Part shown: positions 8,551 to 16,140 of the stretch, piece by piece
Layout of the letters: each line of letters starts with the position of its first letter
Numbering within the stretch: position 1 is the stretch's first letter
DNA from: Pseudomonas psychrophila
Lineage (GTDB): Bacteria > Pseudomonadota > Gammaproteobacteria > Pseudomonadales > Pseudomonadaceae
Assembly (NCBI RefSeq): GCF_001043005.1
Contig: NZ_JYKZ01000001.1
Coordinates: forward strand, 1,223,587-1,287,586
Direction: 5' to 3'
DNA: 64,000 nucleotides
Translations under genes and position numbers: made by a program
The notes under the pieces: model-generated
Databases searched by the model: none
The model's input: only the letters and a program-made list of their open reading frames with translations
What the model was told of the DNA's origin: nothing

Positions 8551-9642
8551 TTATTCGGAGGGCACGTATTCTACAACTTCCAGATCGAAACCGGATATGG
8601 CATTGAACTTCATTGGTGAACTCATGAGGCGCATTTTGCGCACGCCCAGGTCACGAAGGATCTGCGAACCGGCACCTACGATGCTGTAGGTGGTCTGTTT
8701 TTTCACCGGCGCGTGGTCCGCGGTTTCGCGGATATTAGCCAACAATACGTCGCCGTCCAGCGGATGCCCCAACAGCAGCACCACACCGCTGCCCGCCTCG
8801 GCCACCGCGGTCATGGCGGCGCGCAAGCTCCAGCGGCCCGGTTGCTTGACCATCAGCAGGTCGCGCAGCGGGTCCATGTTATGCACCCGAACCAGCGTCG
8901 GTTCTTCAGCGCAGATCTTGCCCAGGGTCAGTGCCATGTGCACATCGCCTTCGACTGAATCACGATAGGTCACCAGGTTGAATTGGCCCAGTTCGCTGTC
9001 CAGTGGCTGCTCAGCAATCCGCTGAACGGTACGTTCGTGGATCATGCGGTAGTGAATCAGGTCGGCAATGGTGCCGATTTTTATGCCGTGCTCGGCGGCG
9101 AATACTTCCAGCTCGGGACGACGGGCCATGGTGCCGTCGTCATTCATGACTTCGCAGATCACGCCACTTGGCTCGAAACCGGCCATGCGGGCCAGGTCGC
9201 AGGCCGCCTCGGTGTGACCGGCGCGGGCCAGGGTGCCGCCCGCCTGGGCCATCAGCGGGAAGATATGGCCCGGGCTGACGATGTCTTCGGCCTTGGCGTC
9301 CTTGGCTGCAGCCGCTTGCACTGTGCGTGCGCGATCCGCGGCGGAAATGCCGGTGGTCACGCCGGTGGCGGCTTCAATCGAGACGGTGAACTTGGTGCCA
9401 AAGCCGGAACCGTTGCGCGGCGCCATCAGCGGCAACTTCAGCAGTTCGCAGCGTTCACGGGTCATCGGCATGCAAATCAGGCCACGGGCAAAACGCGCCA
9501 TGAAATTGATGTGCTCGGCCTTGCAGCACTCGGCGGCCATGATCAGGTCGCCTTCGTTCTCGCGGTCTTCGTCATCCATAAGGATGACCATCTTGCCTTG
9601 GCGGATGTCTTCGACCAGTTCTTCGATGCTGTTGAGCGCCAC
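8551..9642 (-). CDS. ribB: 3,4-dihydroxy-2-butanone-4-phosphate synthase with a degenerate GTP cyclohydrolase II-like domain
   Basis: A 363-residue protein. Residues 1 to about 200 are the RibB domain, which makes the four-carbon precursor of riboflavin: MDDEDRENEGDLIMAAE is the metal/active-site segment, followed by AGHTEAACDLARMAG. Residues from about 205 resemble GTP cyclohydrolase II, but the zinc-ligand cysteines of true RibA are replaced (VRVHNMDPLRDLL stands where SECLTGD lies), so this half is probably not a cyclohydrolase. This matches the RibBX-type variant; the separate ribA at 5667 supplies the missing activity. The start is a GTG at 9642 with a purine-rich AAGGGGG upstream. A longer open frame runs back into ribC, but the family begins at ALNSIEELVEDI. 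Confidence 0.93.
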   Translation of the reverse strand: MALNSIEELVEDIRQGKMVILMDDEDRENEGDLIMAAECCKAEHINFMARFARGLICMPMTRERCELLKLPLMAPRNGSGFGTKFTVSIEAATGVTTGISAADRARTVQAAAAKDAKAEDIVSPGHIFPLMAQAGGTLARAGHTEAACDLARMAGFEPSGVICEVMNDDGTMARRPELEVFAAEHGIKIGTIADLIHYRMIHERTVQRIAEQPLDSELGQFNLVTYRDSVEGDVHMALTLGKICAEEPTLVRVHNMDPLRDLLMVKQPGRWSLRAAMTAVAEAGSGVVLLLGHPLDGDVLLANIRETADHAPVKKQTTYSIVGAGSQILRDLGVRKMRLMSSPMKFNAISGFDLEVVEYVPSE

Positions 9643-9658
9643 GCGGCACCCCCTTAAG

Positions 9659-10321
9659 TCAGGATTTGAGGTAGCCGTTGGCGGCCAGAAAACTTTCGCT
9701 GATGCCTCCCGAGGTCGGCTCGGCGGCTTTATCGCCCAGCAGCAGACGCTCAAGGTAGCGCGCCAGCAAATCGACTTCGAGGTTGACCCGGCGACCCGGA
9801 CGGTAGTCGTCCATGATGGTTTCGCTCAGGGTGTGCGGAATGATGGTCAGAGAGAACTCGGCGCCATTGACCGAGTTCACGGTCAGGCTGGTGCCGTCGA
9901 CGGTGATCGAGCCTTTATGGGCGATGTACTTGGCCAGTTCTTTGGGCGCACGAATACGAAATTCGATGGCACGGGCGTTCTCTTCACGGGAGATCACTTC
10001 ACCCACGCCATCAACGTGACCGCTCACCAGATGACCACCCAGGCGCGTGGTCGGGGTCAGGGCTTTTTCCAGATTGACTCGGCTACCGCTTTTCAGGTCG
10101 TTGAACGCGGTGCAATCCAGGGTCTCGCGGCTGACATCAGCCGCAAATCCGTTGCCCGGCAGTTCAACGGCAGTCAGGCACACGCCATTGATCGCGATGC
10201 TGTCGCCGAGTTTGACGTCGCTCAGGTCGAGCTTGCCGGTGTCGATGGAAACCCGCACATCGCCGCCCTTTGGGGTCAGTGCGCGGATGCTGCCGATGGA
10301 TTCGATGATGCCGGTAAACAT
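9659..10321 (-). CDS. ribC: Riboflavin synthase, alpha subunit
   Basis: A 220-residue enzyme that dismutates two lumazine molecules to riboflavin. The two tandem lumazine-binding repeats are visible: MFTGIIESIGSI to GHVDGVG (about residues 1-95), then a second repeat with KGSITVDGTSLTVN and IPHTLSET. The start at 10321 gives the family's invariant MFTG; the frame is open upstream but only into non-homologous sequence. It lies between ribD (46 bp upstream) and ribB (16 bp downstream). It is called ribE in E. coli nomenclature. Confidence 0.96.
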   Translation of the reverse strand: MFTGIIESIGSIRALTPKGGDVRVSIDTGKLDLSDVKLGDSIAINGVCLTAVELPGNGFAADVSRETLDCTAFNDLKSGSRVNLEKALTPTTRLGGHLVSGHVDGVGEVISREENARAIEFRIRAPKELAKYIAHKGSITVDGTSLTVNSVNGAEFSLTIIPHTLSETIMDDYRPGRRVNLEVDLLARYLERLLLGDKAAEPTSGGISESFLAANGYLKS

Positions 10322-10367
10322 GGCGTTCCCCTTGAGAACAAAGCCTGCGTAAAACGAAGGCTGAGAA

Positions 10368-11501
10368 TTATACGCTCGCTGGCGGCACGGGAATGGCAGT
10401 GACTCGCCAGTCATCGCCCACCGCGCGCATTTCGGTGATTTTGAGCAATGGTGCTTCGCTCATGTGGGTCAACGGCAGCTCAAGCAGTGGCCGGGCTGTG
10501 GAGCCCAAGAACTTGGCCGCGACGAAGATCTGGTACTCATCGACCAGACCTTGATCGGCAAATGCCCCAGCCAAACGCGGACCGGCCTCGACCAGCACTT
10601 CGTTGACGCCGCGTGCAGCCAGCGCAACCAATAGTTTGCGCAGGTCAACCTGGCCGTTGGCGCCGTGAATCACCAGGCATTCGGGCCCCGTGCGGTACTG
10701 CTCGGCAGGCGGCACGCAGGTCGCGACCAGCGCTGGCCCGGCTTTGAAAAAAGGTGCATCCAGCGGTACTCGCAAACGCCCGTCGATCAACACTCTAAGC
10801 GGCGGGCGGCTGAGCGCCAGCGCGGTCAGTTCAGGGCTCAGGCCCAGCTCGGGACCGCGCACCGTGAGGCGTGCGCCGTCAGCCAGAACCGTGTCGGCTC
10901 CGGTCAGCACGACGCTGGCCTGGGCTCGCAGACGCTGTACGGCAGAGCGCGCCTCAGGACCTGTGATCCACTGGCTTTCGCCGTTGGCCATCGCGGTGCG
11001 GCCATCAAGGCTCATCGCCAGCTTGACCCGCACAAACGGCAGGCCGTGCTCCATGCGCTTGAGGAAGCCTGGATTAAGCGCCCTGGCCTGGGTTTCAAGC
11101 ACACCGCTGAGCACTTCAATTCCGGCGTCAGCCATACGTTTGAGGCCGCGCCCGGCGACTTCCGGGTTGGGGTCTTGCATGGCCGCAACTACACGCGCCA
11201 CGCCCGCACTGATCAGGCCTTCGGCACACGGCGGGGTATGCCCGTGATGGCTGCACGGCTCAAGGGTCACATAGGCTGTAGCGCCACGGGCCAGTTCGCC
11301 CGCTGCGCGCAGCGCGTGGACTTCGGCATGGGGCTCGCCGGTGCGCACATGCCAGCCTTCGCCGACGATCTGCCCGTCGCGCACGATTACGCAACCGACA
11401 CGCGGGTTGGGGTGAGTGGTGTACAAACCGTTGCGCGCCAGCTCGATGGCACGCGCCATGTAATGGATGTCTAAAATCGATTGTTCAGTGGACTGGGTCA
11501 T
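10368..11501 (-). CDS. ribD: Bifunctional diaminohydroxyphosphoribosylaminopyrimidine deaminase / reductase
   Basis: A 377-residue two-domain RibD. The N-terminal cytidine-deaminase-like zinc domain shows HAEVHAL and [16 protein letters not shown] (about residues 50-90). The C-terminal NADPH reductase begins near [20 protein letters not shown] (about 155) and includes [13 protein letters not shown]. It performs steps two and three of riboflavin synthesis after RibA. Its ATG overlaps the nrdR stop by 4 bp, so the two are probably translationally coupled. Confidence 0.97.
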   Translation of the reverse strand: MTQSTEQSILDIHYMARAIELARNGLYTTHPNPRVGCVIVRDGQIVGEGWHVRTGEPHAEVHALRAAGELARGATAYVTLEPCSHHGHTPPCAEGLISAGVARVVAAMQDPNPEVAGRGLKRMADAGIEVLSGVLETQARALNPGFLKRMEHGLPFVRVKLAMSLDGRTAMANGESQWITGPEARSAVQRLRAQASVVLTGADTVLADGARLTVRGPELGLSPELTALALSRPPLRVLIDGRLRVPLDAPFFKAGPALVATCVPPAEQYRTGPECLVIHGANGQVDLRKLLVALAARGVNEVLVEAGPRLAGAFADQGLVDEYQIFVAAKFLGSTARPLLELPLTHMSEAPLLKITEMRAVGDDWRVTAIPVPPASV

Positions 11502-11962
11502 TCTTTCGAGGGCTCACGGGCAAGTCGGTCGATCTCTTCACGGAACTCGTTCAAGTCCTGGAAGCGTCGATAGACCGAGGCAAAGCGGATATAGGCCACT
11601 TCGTCGAGCTTTTGCAGCTCGCCCATGACCAGTTCACCAACCACCAGCGATTTGACTTCACGTTCGCCGGTGGCACGTAGCTTGTGCTTGATTCGCGCCA
11701 GCGCCGCTTCAAGGCGCTCGACACTCACCGGGCGCTTTTCCAGCGCACGCTGCATGCCGGCGCGCAGCTTATCTTCGTCGAAGGGCTGACGACTGCCGTC
11801 TTGCTTGATCAGACGGGGTAACACCAACTCGGCTGTTTCAAAGGTGGTGAAACGCTCACCACAGGCCAGGCATTCGCGCCGGCGACGCACCTGGTCGCCC
11901 TCGGCGACCAGACGCGAGTCGATGACTTTAGTGTCGTTGGCACCGCAGAAGGGACAGTGCAT
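11498..11962 (-). CDS. nrdR: Transcriptional repressor NrdR
   Basis: A 154-residue regulator of ribonucleotide reductase genes. The N-terminal zinc ribbon is complete ([10 protein letters not shown] and [13 protein letters not shown], four Cys), followed by an ATP-cone domain (about residues 49-139; [21 protein letters not shown]) that senses ATP/dATP. The start at 11962 gives the invariant MHCPFCG. It is the first gene of the rib-nusB-thiL row, a conserved arrangement in gamma-proteobacteria. Confidence 0.97.
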   Translation of the reverse strand: MHCPFCGANDTKVIDSRLVAEGDQVRRRRECLACGERFTTFETAELVLPRLIKQDGSRQPFDEDKLRAGMQRALEKRPVSVERLEAALARIKHKLRATGEREVKSLVVGELVMGELQKLDEVAYIRFASVYRRFQDLNEFREEIDRLAREPSKE

Positions 11963-12101
11963 GGTGGCAGCCAACAAAAATGGGGAGCGCCATGTTAGCG
12001 CATCCCACTGGCAAGACAAGCCATAGGCTTTACGGTATACAGTCGGGCTACTATGTTTTACACAATCTGATACATCGACTGACCTGCTGCTGGAGCCGTG
12101 T

Positions 12102-12551
12102 ATGCCGCTACGAACGCTTGTTTTGCTGTGCCTTGCCAGTTTGCTGGTGGCTTGTAGCAGTGAGCCACCAAAATCGGCACAGCCCCAAGTGCTGACGCAG
12201 CCAAAAACCGACGCCCCGGCTGACCTGGGCCCGCTGCCCGCTCACCAGCGCGAGCTCAGCGGTGTGCTGACCGGTGCCCCGGCGGGCGCCGAGGTTGAGT
12301 TGGCAATGCTGATTGTCGACGAGCGCGGACGCCCCCAAGGACTGATGGCCAGCAGCAAAATCATCGGTAATAACCAGCCGCTGCCATTCAAGCTGCGCTT
12401 CAACCCCGAAGCCTTCCCGGCCGGTGCACGGGTGGAGCTGCGCGGTCGGGCCAGCCAGTCCGGGCAACTGATCCTGCACCTGCCTTCACGAATTATCAGC
12501 CAGCCCGCAACGCAGGCGCTGGGCACTCTGGCATTCGTCAAAGCACCATGA
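12102..12551 (+). CDS. YbaY-family lipoprotein
   Basis: A 149-residue predicted lipoprotein. The N-terminus [20 protein letters not shown] carries a lipobox (LVAC, acylated Cys at 18), followed by a flexible Pro/Lys-rich linker and a beta-rich domain (about residues 50-145) of the YbaY type with [15 protein letters not shown] lies 7 nt before the ATG. The residues after the Cys are Ser-Ser rather than Asp, so outer-membrane sorting is expected. The stop overlaps the next start (ATGA at 12548), making a two-gene unit with the methyltransferase. The function of the family is not established. Confidence 0.82.
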   Translation: MPLRTLVLLCLASLLVACSSEPPKSAQPQVLTQPKTDAPADLGPLPAHQRELSGVLTGAPAGAEVELAMLIVDERGRPQGLMASSKIIGNNQPLPFKLRFNPEAFPAGARVELRGRASQSGQLILHLPSRIISQPATQALGTLAFVKAP

Positions 12552-13237
12552 ATACACCGCTAGACCTGCAGCAGTCGTTAGGCGAGTTGTTGGGTGATGC
12601 GCAACTGATCATTACCGACTTGCCCGACACTGCGCTCAAGCTCTGGCTGATCGATGCGCACAACATGGATCGTGCCTTCACCCCTGACGAAACCCGACGC
12701 ATTCTCTACGAGCCGCCTTACTGGGCGTTTTGCTGGGCCAGCGGGTTGGCGTTGGCGCGTTTTTTGGCCGACCGCCCGCACTGGGTCAAAGGCAAGCGCG
12801 TGCTGGATTTTGGCGCCGGCTCCGGCGTGGCGGGGATTGCGGCTGCACGGGCGGGGGCACTGGAAGTCGTGGCCTGCGACCTTGACCCGCTGGCGCTGGC
12901 TGCATGCCGGGCGAATGCGCAACTCAACGATGTGCAACTGGGCTATTGCAGTAATTTTTTTGCCGAGGTCGACCGGTTCGATCTGATCCTGGTGGCTGAC
13001 GTGCTGTATGACCGTGAAAACCTGCCGTTGCTGGATCATTTTTTAACCCGCGGCCAAGAGGCGCTGGTAGCCGACTCCCGCGTGCGCGACTTCAAGCATC
13101 CGCTGTACCGACCACTGGAAATGCTCAAGGCACTGACCTTGCCCGACCTGGCCGAACCCCACGAATTTCGCAACGTCAGCCTGTATCACGCGCAACGCGA
13201 ACCCACGCCTTTCAGCGCTCGCGTCGAGCCTTTATAG
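12548..13237 (+). CDS. Class I SAM-dependent methyltransferase (protein-lysine type likely)
   Basis: A 229-residue methyltransferase. The SAM-binding motif I is VLDFGAGSGVAGIAAA (about residues 86-101), motif II is VVACDLDPLALAACRANAQLN and the post-motif segment is DLILVADVLYDREN. The YEPPYWAFCWASGLALARFL segment ahead of motif I is typical of the ETFB-lysine/METTL20-like group, so a protein lysine is a plausible substrate, but that is inference. It is translationally coupled to the upstream lipoprotein gene. Confidence 0.82.
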   Translation: MNTPLDLQQSLGELLGDAQLIITDLPDTALKLWLIDAHNMDRAFTPDETRRILYEPPYWAFCWASGLALARFLADRPHWVKGKRVLDFGAGSGVAGIAAARAGALEVVACDLDPLALAACRANAQLNDVQLGYCSNFFAEVDRFDLILVADVLYDRENLPLLDHFLTRGQEALVADSRVRDFKHPLYRPLEMLKALTLPDLAEPHEFRNVSLYHAQREPTPFSARVEPL

Positions 13238-13268
13238 TTGCCCTCATTTACCTGCTTCGAGACACATA

Positions 13269-14144
13269 ATGAATCAGCCTACGCCTGCTTACAGCTTCGA
13301 CGTAACCTCCGCGGACTTCGACAAATTAGTGGTCCAGGCCTCTTTCGACCAGCCGGTTCTGGTGGATTTCTGGGCCGAGTGGTGCGCGCCTTGCAAGGTG
13401 ATGCTGCCGATCCTGGAACAAATCGCCGAGGACTATCAGGGCGAATTGTTGCTGGCCAAGGTCAATTGCGATGTCGAGCAGGACATTGTGGGCCGCATCG
13501 GTATTCAGACATTACCCACGGTCGTGCTGTTCAAGGACGGCAAGGTTGTCGATGGTTTCCAGGAAGCACAGCCTGAGTCGGCCATCCGCACCATGCTCGC
13601 CCCTCACGTAGTCATGCCTGAAGCCGCCGTGGAAGACCCGTTGGTACAGGCTCAGGCGCTGTTCGCCGAAAGCCGTTTTGCCGATGCCGAAGCCCTGCTT
13701 AAAAGCATCCTGACTGAAGACAACAGCAACGCCATGGCACTCATCCTGTATGGCCGCTGCCTGGCCGAGCGCGGTGAACTGACTGAAGCGCAAGCCGTGC
13801 TGGATGCGGTCAAAAGCGACGAGCACAAAGCCGAGCTGGCAGGGGCCAAGGCGCAACTGACGTTTTTGCGCCAGGCGGCAGACTTGCCTGATGTTGCCGA
13901 TTTGAAAACCCGCGTGGCACAAAACCCGCAGGACGATGAAGCTGCGTACCAACTGGCGATTCAGCAATTGTCGCGCCAGCAATATGAAGGGGCTCTGGAC
14001 GGCTTGCTGAAGTTGTTTACCCGCAACCGCAGCTATAACGAAGGCATCACCCACAAGACGTTGCTGCAAGTGTTCGACCTGCTGGGCAACGACCACCCGC
14101 TGGTCACCACGTACCGCCGCAAGCTGTTTGCAGCGCTGTACTAA
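13269..14144 (+). CDS. cnoX: Thioredoxin-TPR co-chaperone CnoX/YbbN
   Basis: A 291-residue cytoplasmic protein. Residues 1 to about 115 are a thioredoxin fold with VDFWAEWCAPCKVMLPIL; the rest is a TPR-like helical region (QALFAESRFADAEALLKSIL, GRCLAERGELTEAQAVLD, YQLAIQQLSRQQYEGALDGLL). CnoX holds unfolded proteins under chlorine or heat stress and hands them to GroEL. E. coli YbbN has lost the first active-site Cys, while this protein keeps a full WCAPC, so it could also act as a thiol reductant. It stands alone between the methyltransferase and a REP element. Confidence 0.9.
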   Translation: MNQPTPAYSFDVTSADFDKLVVQASFDQPVLVDFWAEWCAPCKVMLPILEQIAEDYQGELLLAKVNCDVEQDIVGRIGIQTLPTVVLFKDGKVVDGFQEAQPESAIRTMLAPHVVMPEAAVEDPLVQAQALFAESRFADAEALLKSILTEDNSNAMALILYGRCLAERGELTEAQAVLDAVKSDEHKAELAGAKAQLTFLRQAADLPDVADLKTRVAQNPQDDEAAYQLAIQQLSRQQYEGALDGLLKLFTRNRSYNEGITHKTLLQVFDLLGNDHPLVTTYRRKLFAALY

Positions 14145-14156
14145 CCCCCACCCACT

Positions 14157-14243
14157 GTGGGAGCGAGCCCGCTCGCGAAGGTCTCAAGAGCACTGCGGCT
14201 ATACAGTCAACACGCGTTATTTCGCGAGTAGGCTCGCTCCCAC
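14157..14243. repeat. REP doublet overlapping the 3' end of a gene
   Basis: GTGGGAGCGAGCCCGCTCGCGA and its inverted partner (TCGCGAGTAGGCTCGCTCCCAC, one mismatch) are about 43 bp apart. The right unit lies inside the coding frame of the minus-strand gene at 14217-14591 and supplies its last residues. Confidence 0.9.
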
Positions 14244-14591
14244 AGAGCTAGTTTCAACCCAACTATAAATCGGTGAATCTGCGCCGCTGACCACCTTGAC
14301 CTCGGCACAATGGCGCAGGCGAACCAACAGGCGCTTGCCCGCACCCGTGCTGCCGGTCAGCGCTTCAAGCTGCCCCAGCAGCTCAGGCCCGGTCATCTGG
14401 CCGGCCTTGCGCAGCAAGTCTTTGGTGGTTTCCCACACGGCATCATCCTGATTCGCTGGCTTGGCCGGTGGCTGAATGGTCGGCGCCTCACCCACAGGCA
14501 ACTGCGCGCCCAGCTTCGCCCAATCGCCGTCATCCAGCTCCACCGTCAAATCCACCGGCCAGTCGCCTATCGTTCCGCGAATGCGCACCAT
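14217..14591 (-). CDS. Conserved hypothetical protein with a REP-derived C-terminus
   Basis: A 124-residue protein I do not recognise. The start at 14591 (MVRIRGTIGDWPVDL) is preceded at 7 nt by a good GAGGAG; a start 15 bp upstream is possible but not served by it. Residues 1-40 look beta-stranded and acidic (LTVELDDGDWAKLG), then comes a Pro-rich linker (IQPPAKPA). A helical region follows (WETTKDLLRKAGQMTGPELLGQLEAL, and a basic KRLLVRLRHC). The last ten residues, SSVGASLLAK, are the translation of a REP element, and the TAA lies in the REP spacer. The ancestral protein probably ended near YSWVET. It converges with cnoX. Confidence 0.7.
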   Translation of the reverse strand: MVRIRGTIGDWPVDLTVELDDGDWAKLGAQLPVGEAPTIQPPAKPANQDDAVWETTKDLLRKAGQMTGPELLGQLEALTGSTGAGKRLLVRLRHCAEVKVVSGADSPIYSWVETSSVGASLLAK

Positions 14592-14673
14592 CGTTGTGCT
14601 CCTCAAATTTCAGGAAGCCATGCTCCCATGCGTCTTGCGTAACGCCAAGCACACGGGCAAACTCTCGCAACAC

Positions 14674-14695
14674 TTGTTATAAGATCACATAACAA
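14674..14695 (+). promoter_or_regulatory. Zur-like operator upstream of the zinc-uptake cluster
   Basis: Perfect inverted repeat TTGTTAT / ATAACAA around an 8-bp centre, 30 bp before the start codon of the DUF2796 gene. The stretch GTTATAAGATCACAT is very close to the enterobacterial Zur box of znuA/znuC (GTTATAATATCACA). In P. aeruginosa the equivalent cluster is known to be zinc-repressed, so binding of Zur under zinc-replete conditions is the likely role. No footprint can be shown from sequence. Confidence 0.75.
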
Positions 14696-14725
14696 AATAT
14701 TCATATTTCTTGCTGGAGTGCTCCC

Positions 14726-15289
14726 ATGCGCCGTTTGCTTCTTGCTTTGCCGTTTGCCTTGTTGCCGCTGGCGATGGCTCACGCCGCCGACGTTCATGAC
14801 CATGACCATGAGCACAGCAGCTTGCCGCCCCATGAACATGGCGTGGGAAGCTTGAATGTGGCGCTGGACGGTCAGACGCTGGAGCTGGACCTGGACGGTC
14901 CATCCATGAATCTGGTGGGTTTTGAACACGTCGCCACGACCGACTCGGACAAGGCCAAGGTCAGTTCGGCCCGCAAACAACTGGAAAACCCGCTGGTACT
15001 GTTCAGCATTCCAAAGGCCGCCGGCTGCACCGCTGACGAGCAAGAGCTCAAGAGCCCGCTGTTCGAATCGTCTCCCGAAGAAGGGGTAACCAAGGGCGAA
15101 CACCACCACAGTGATATCGAAGCCCACTACGCTTTTACCTGCAGTCAACCGGATGCGCTGAAAGCCCTGGACCTGGCCCAGTTTTTCAAGACATTCCCCG
15201 GCACGCATAAATTCAAGGTACAACTGATCGGCCCAAGTGGTCAGCAAGCGGTGGAAGTGACGGCCAAGGCACCTACGCTGAAGTTTTAA
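14726..15289 (+). CDS. DUF2796 (ZrgA-like) periplasmic zinc-associated protein
   Basis: A 187-residue exported protein. A signal peptide (MRRLLLALPFALLPLAMAHA) leads into a His/Asp-rich stretch, DVHDHDHEHSSLPPHEHGVG, that could bind zinc, followed by the family core GSLNVALDGQTLELDLDGP. A second His cluster, GEHHHSDIEAHYAF, lies near residue 130. A GGAG lies 7 nt before the ATG, and a Zur-like box covers the likely promoter. With the ABC genes downstream it matches the PA4063-PA4066 cluster of P. aeruginosa, induced on zinc starvation. A role as a periplasmic zinc-binding partner is inferred. Confidence 0.85.
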   Translation: MRRLLLALPFALLPLAMAHAADVHDHDHEHSSLPPHEHGVGSLNVALDGQTLELDLDGPSMNLVGFEHVATTDSDKAKVSSARKQLENPLVLFSIPKAAGCTADEQELKSPLFESSPEEGVTKGEHHHSDIEAHYAFTCSQPDALKALDLAQFFKTFPGTHKFKVQLIGPSGQQAVEVTAKAPTLKF

Positions 15290-15303
15290 ATACCCGCCCC
15301 TCT

Positions 15304-15388
15304 GTGGGAGCGGGCTTGCTCGCGATGGCGTCACCGTGCTTTCACTGAAAGACTGCAGCGTCTGGATCGCGAGCAAGCCCGCTCCCAC
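15304..15388. repeat. REP doublet inside the zinc cluster
   Basis: GTGGGAGCGGGCTTGCTCGCGA and its perfect inverted copy lie between the DUF2796 gene and the ABC ATPase gene. As a stable hairpin it may stabilise the upstream transcript or reduce read-through, so the two parts of the cluster might not be expressed equally. Confidence 0.92.
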
Positions 15389-15428
15389 AAAAAACACCCC
15401 CCGATGACACAGGCGATTTCCTCTCCCC

Positions 15429-16139
15429 ATGACCCAAGCACTTATCGAACTGAGCGACCTGAGCTTCAGCTGGCCGGGGCACCCCGTGCTGCTGGATATC
15501 CCGGCGTTTCGCCTGGAACCCGGTGAAACCCTGTTTCTCAAAGGCCCCAGCGGTAGTGGCAAAACTACCCTGTTGGGTTTGCTGGGCGGGGTGCAAAAAG
15601 CCGACCTGGGCACGATCCGCTTGTTGGGCCAGGAACTGAGCGAACTAGGCTCGGGCGCACGCGACCGCTTTCGGGTTGATCACACGGGCTATATTTTTCA
15701 GCAGTTCAATTTGCTGCCGTTTTTATCGGTTCGCGAGAACGTTGAGTTGCCTTGCCACTTCTCCAAACTACGCGCCAGCCGCGCCGTGCAGCGCCATGGC
15801 AGTGTGGATAACGCCGCGCAAACCCTGCTCGCACATTTGGGCCTCAAAGACCCGGCGCTGCTGGAGCGTCGCGCCGATTCGTTATCAATTGGCCAGCAGC
15901 AGCGCGTTGCCGCCGCCCGCGCATTGATCGGCCAGCCCGAACTGGTGATTGCCGACGAACCCACCTCTGCGCTGGATGCCGACGCCCGCGAAGCCTTTAT
16001 CCAGTTGCTGTTTGCCGAATGCCGCGAGGCTGGCGCCAGCCTGTTGTTTGTCAGCCACGATCAAAGCTTGGCTCCCCTGTTCGACCGCAATCTGTCGTTG
16101 TCTGAACTCAATCGCGCCGCCACACAGGTAGAGGTCTGA
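15429..16139 (+). CDS. ABC transporter ATP-binding protein (LolD/MacB type)
   Basis: A 236-residue nucleotide-binding subunit with Walker A GPSGSGKTTLL (about residue 40), the Q-loop region YIFQQFNLLPFLSVRENVELP, ABC signature LSIGQQQR, Walker B LVIADEPTSALDA and H-loop FVSHDQ. The sequence belongs with LolD/FtsE/MacB ATPases, which drive mechanotransmission rather than classical channel transport. It is separated by 1 bp from the permease gene. In P. aeruginosa the equivalent pair is zinc-regulated. The exact substrate is unknown. Confidence 0.9.
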   Translation: MTQALIELSDLSFSWPGHPVLLDIPAFRLEPGETLFLKGPSGSGKTTLLGLLGGVQKADLGTIRLLGQELSELGSGARDRFRVDHTGYIFQQFNLLPFLSVRENVELPCHFSKLRASRAVQRHGSVDNAAQTLLAHLGLKDPALLERRADSLSIGQQQRVAAARALIGQPELVIADEPTSALDADAREAFIQLLFAECREAGASLLFVSHDQSLAPLFDRNLSLSELNRAATQVEV

Positions 16140-16140
16140 G

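Noticed and set aside
9240..10402. A 389-codon plus-strand frame across ribB/ribC.
   Set aside because: A shadow of two well-recognised minus-strand genes; no start signal or family features.
8459..12101. Searched for an FMN riboswitch in the gaps of the rib cluster and upstream of nrdR.
   Set aside because: The gaps are too short or lack the conserved FMN-aptamer sequence blocks; none seen.
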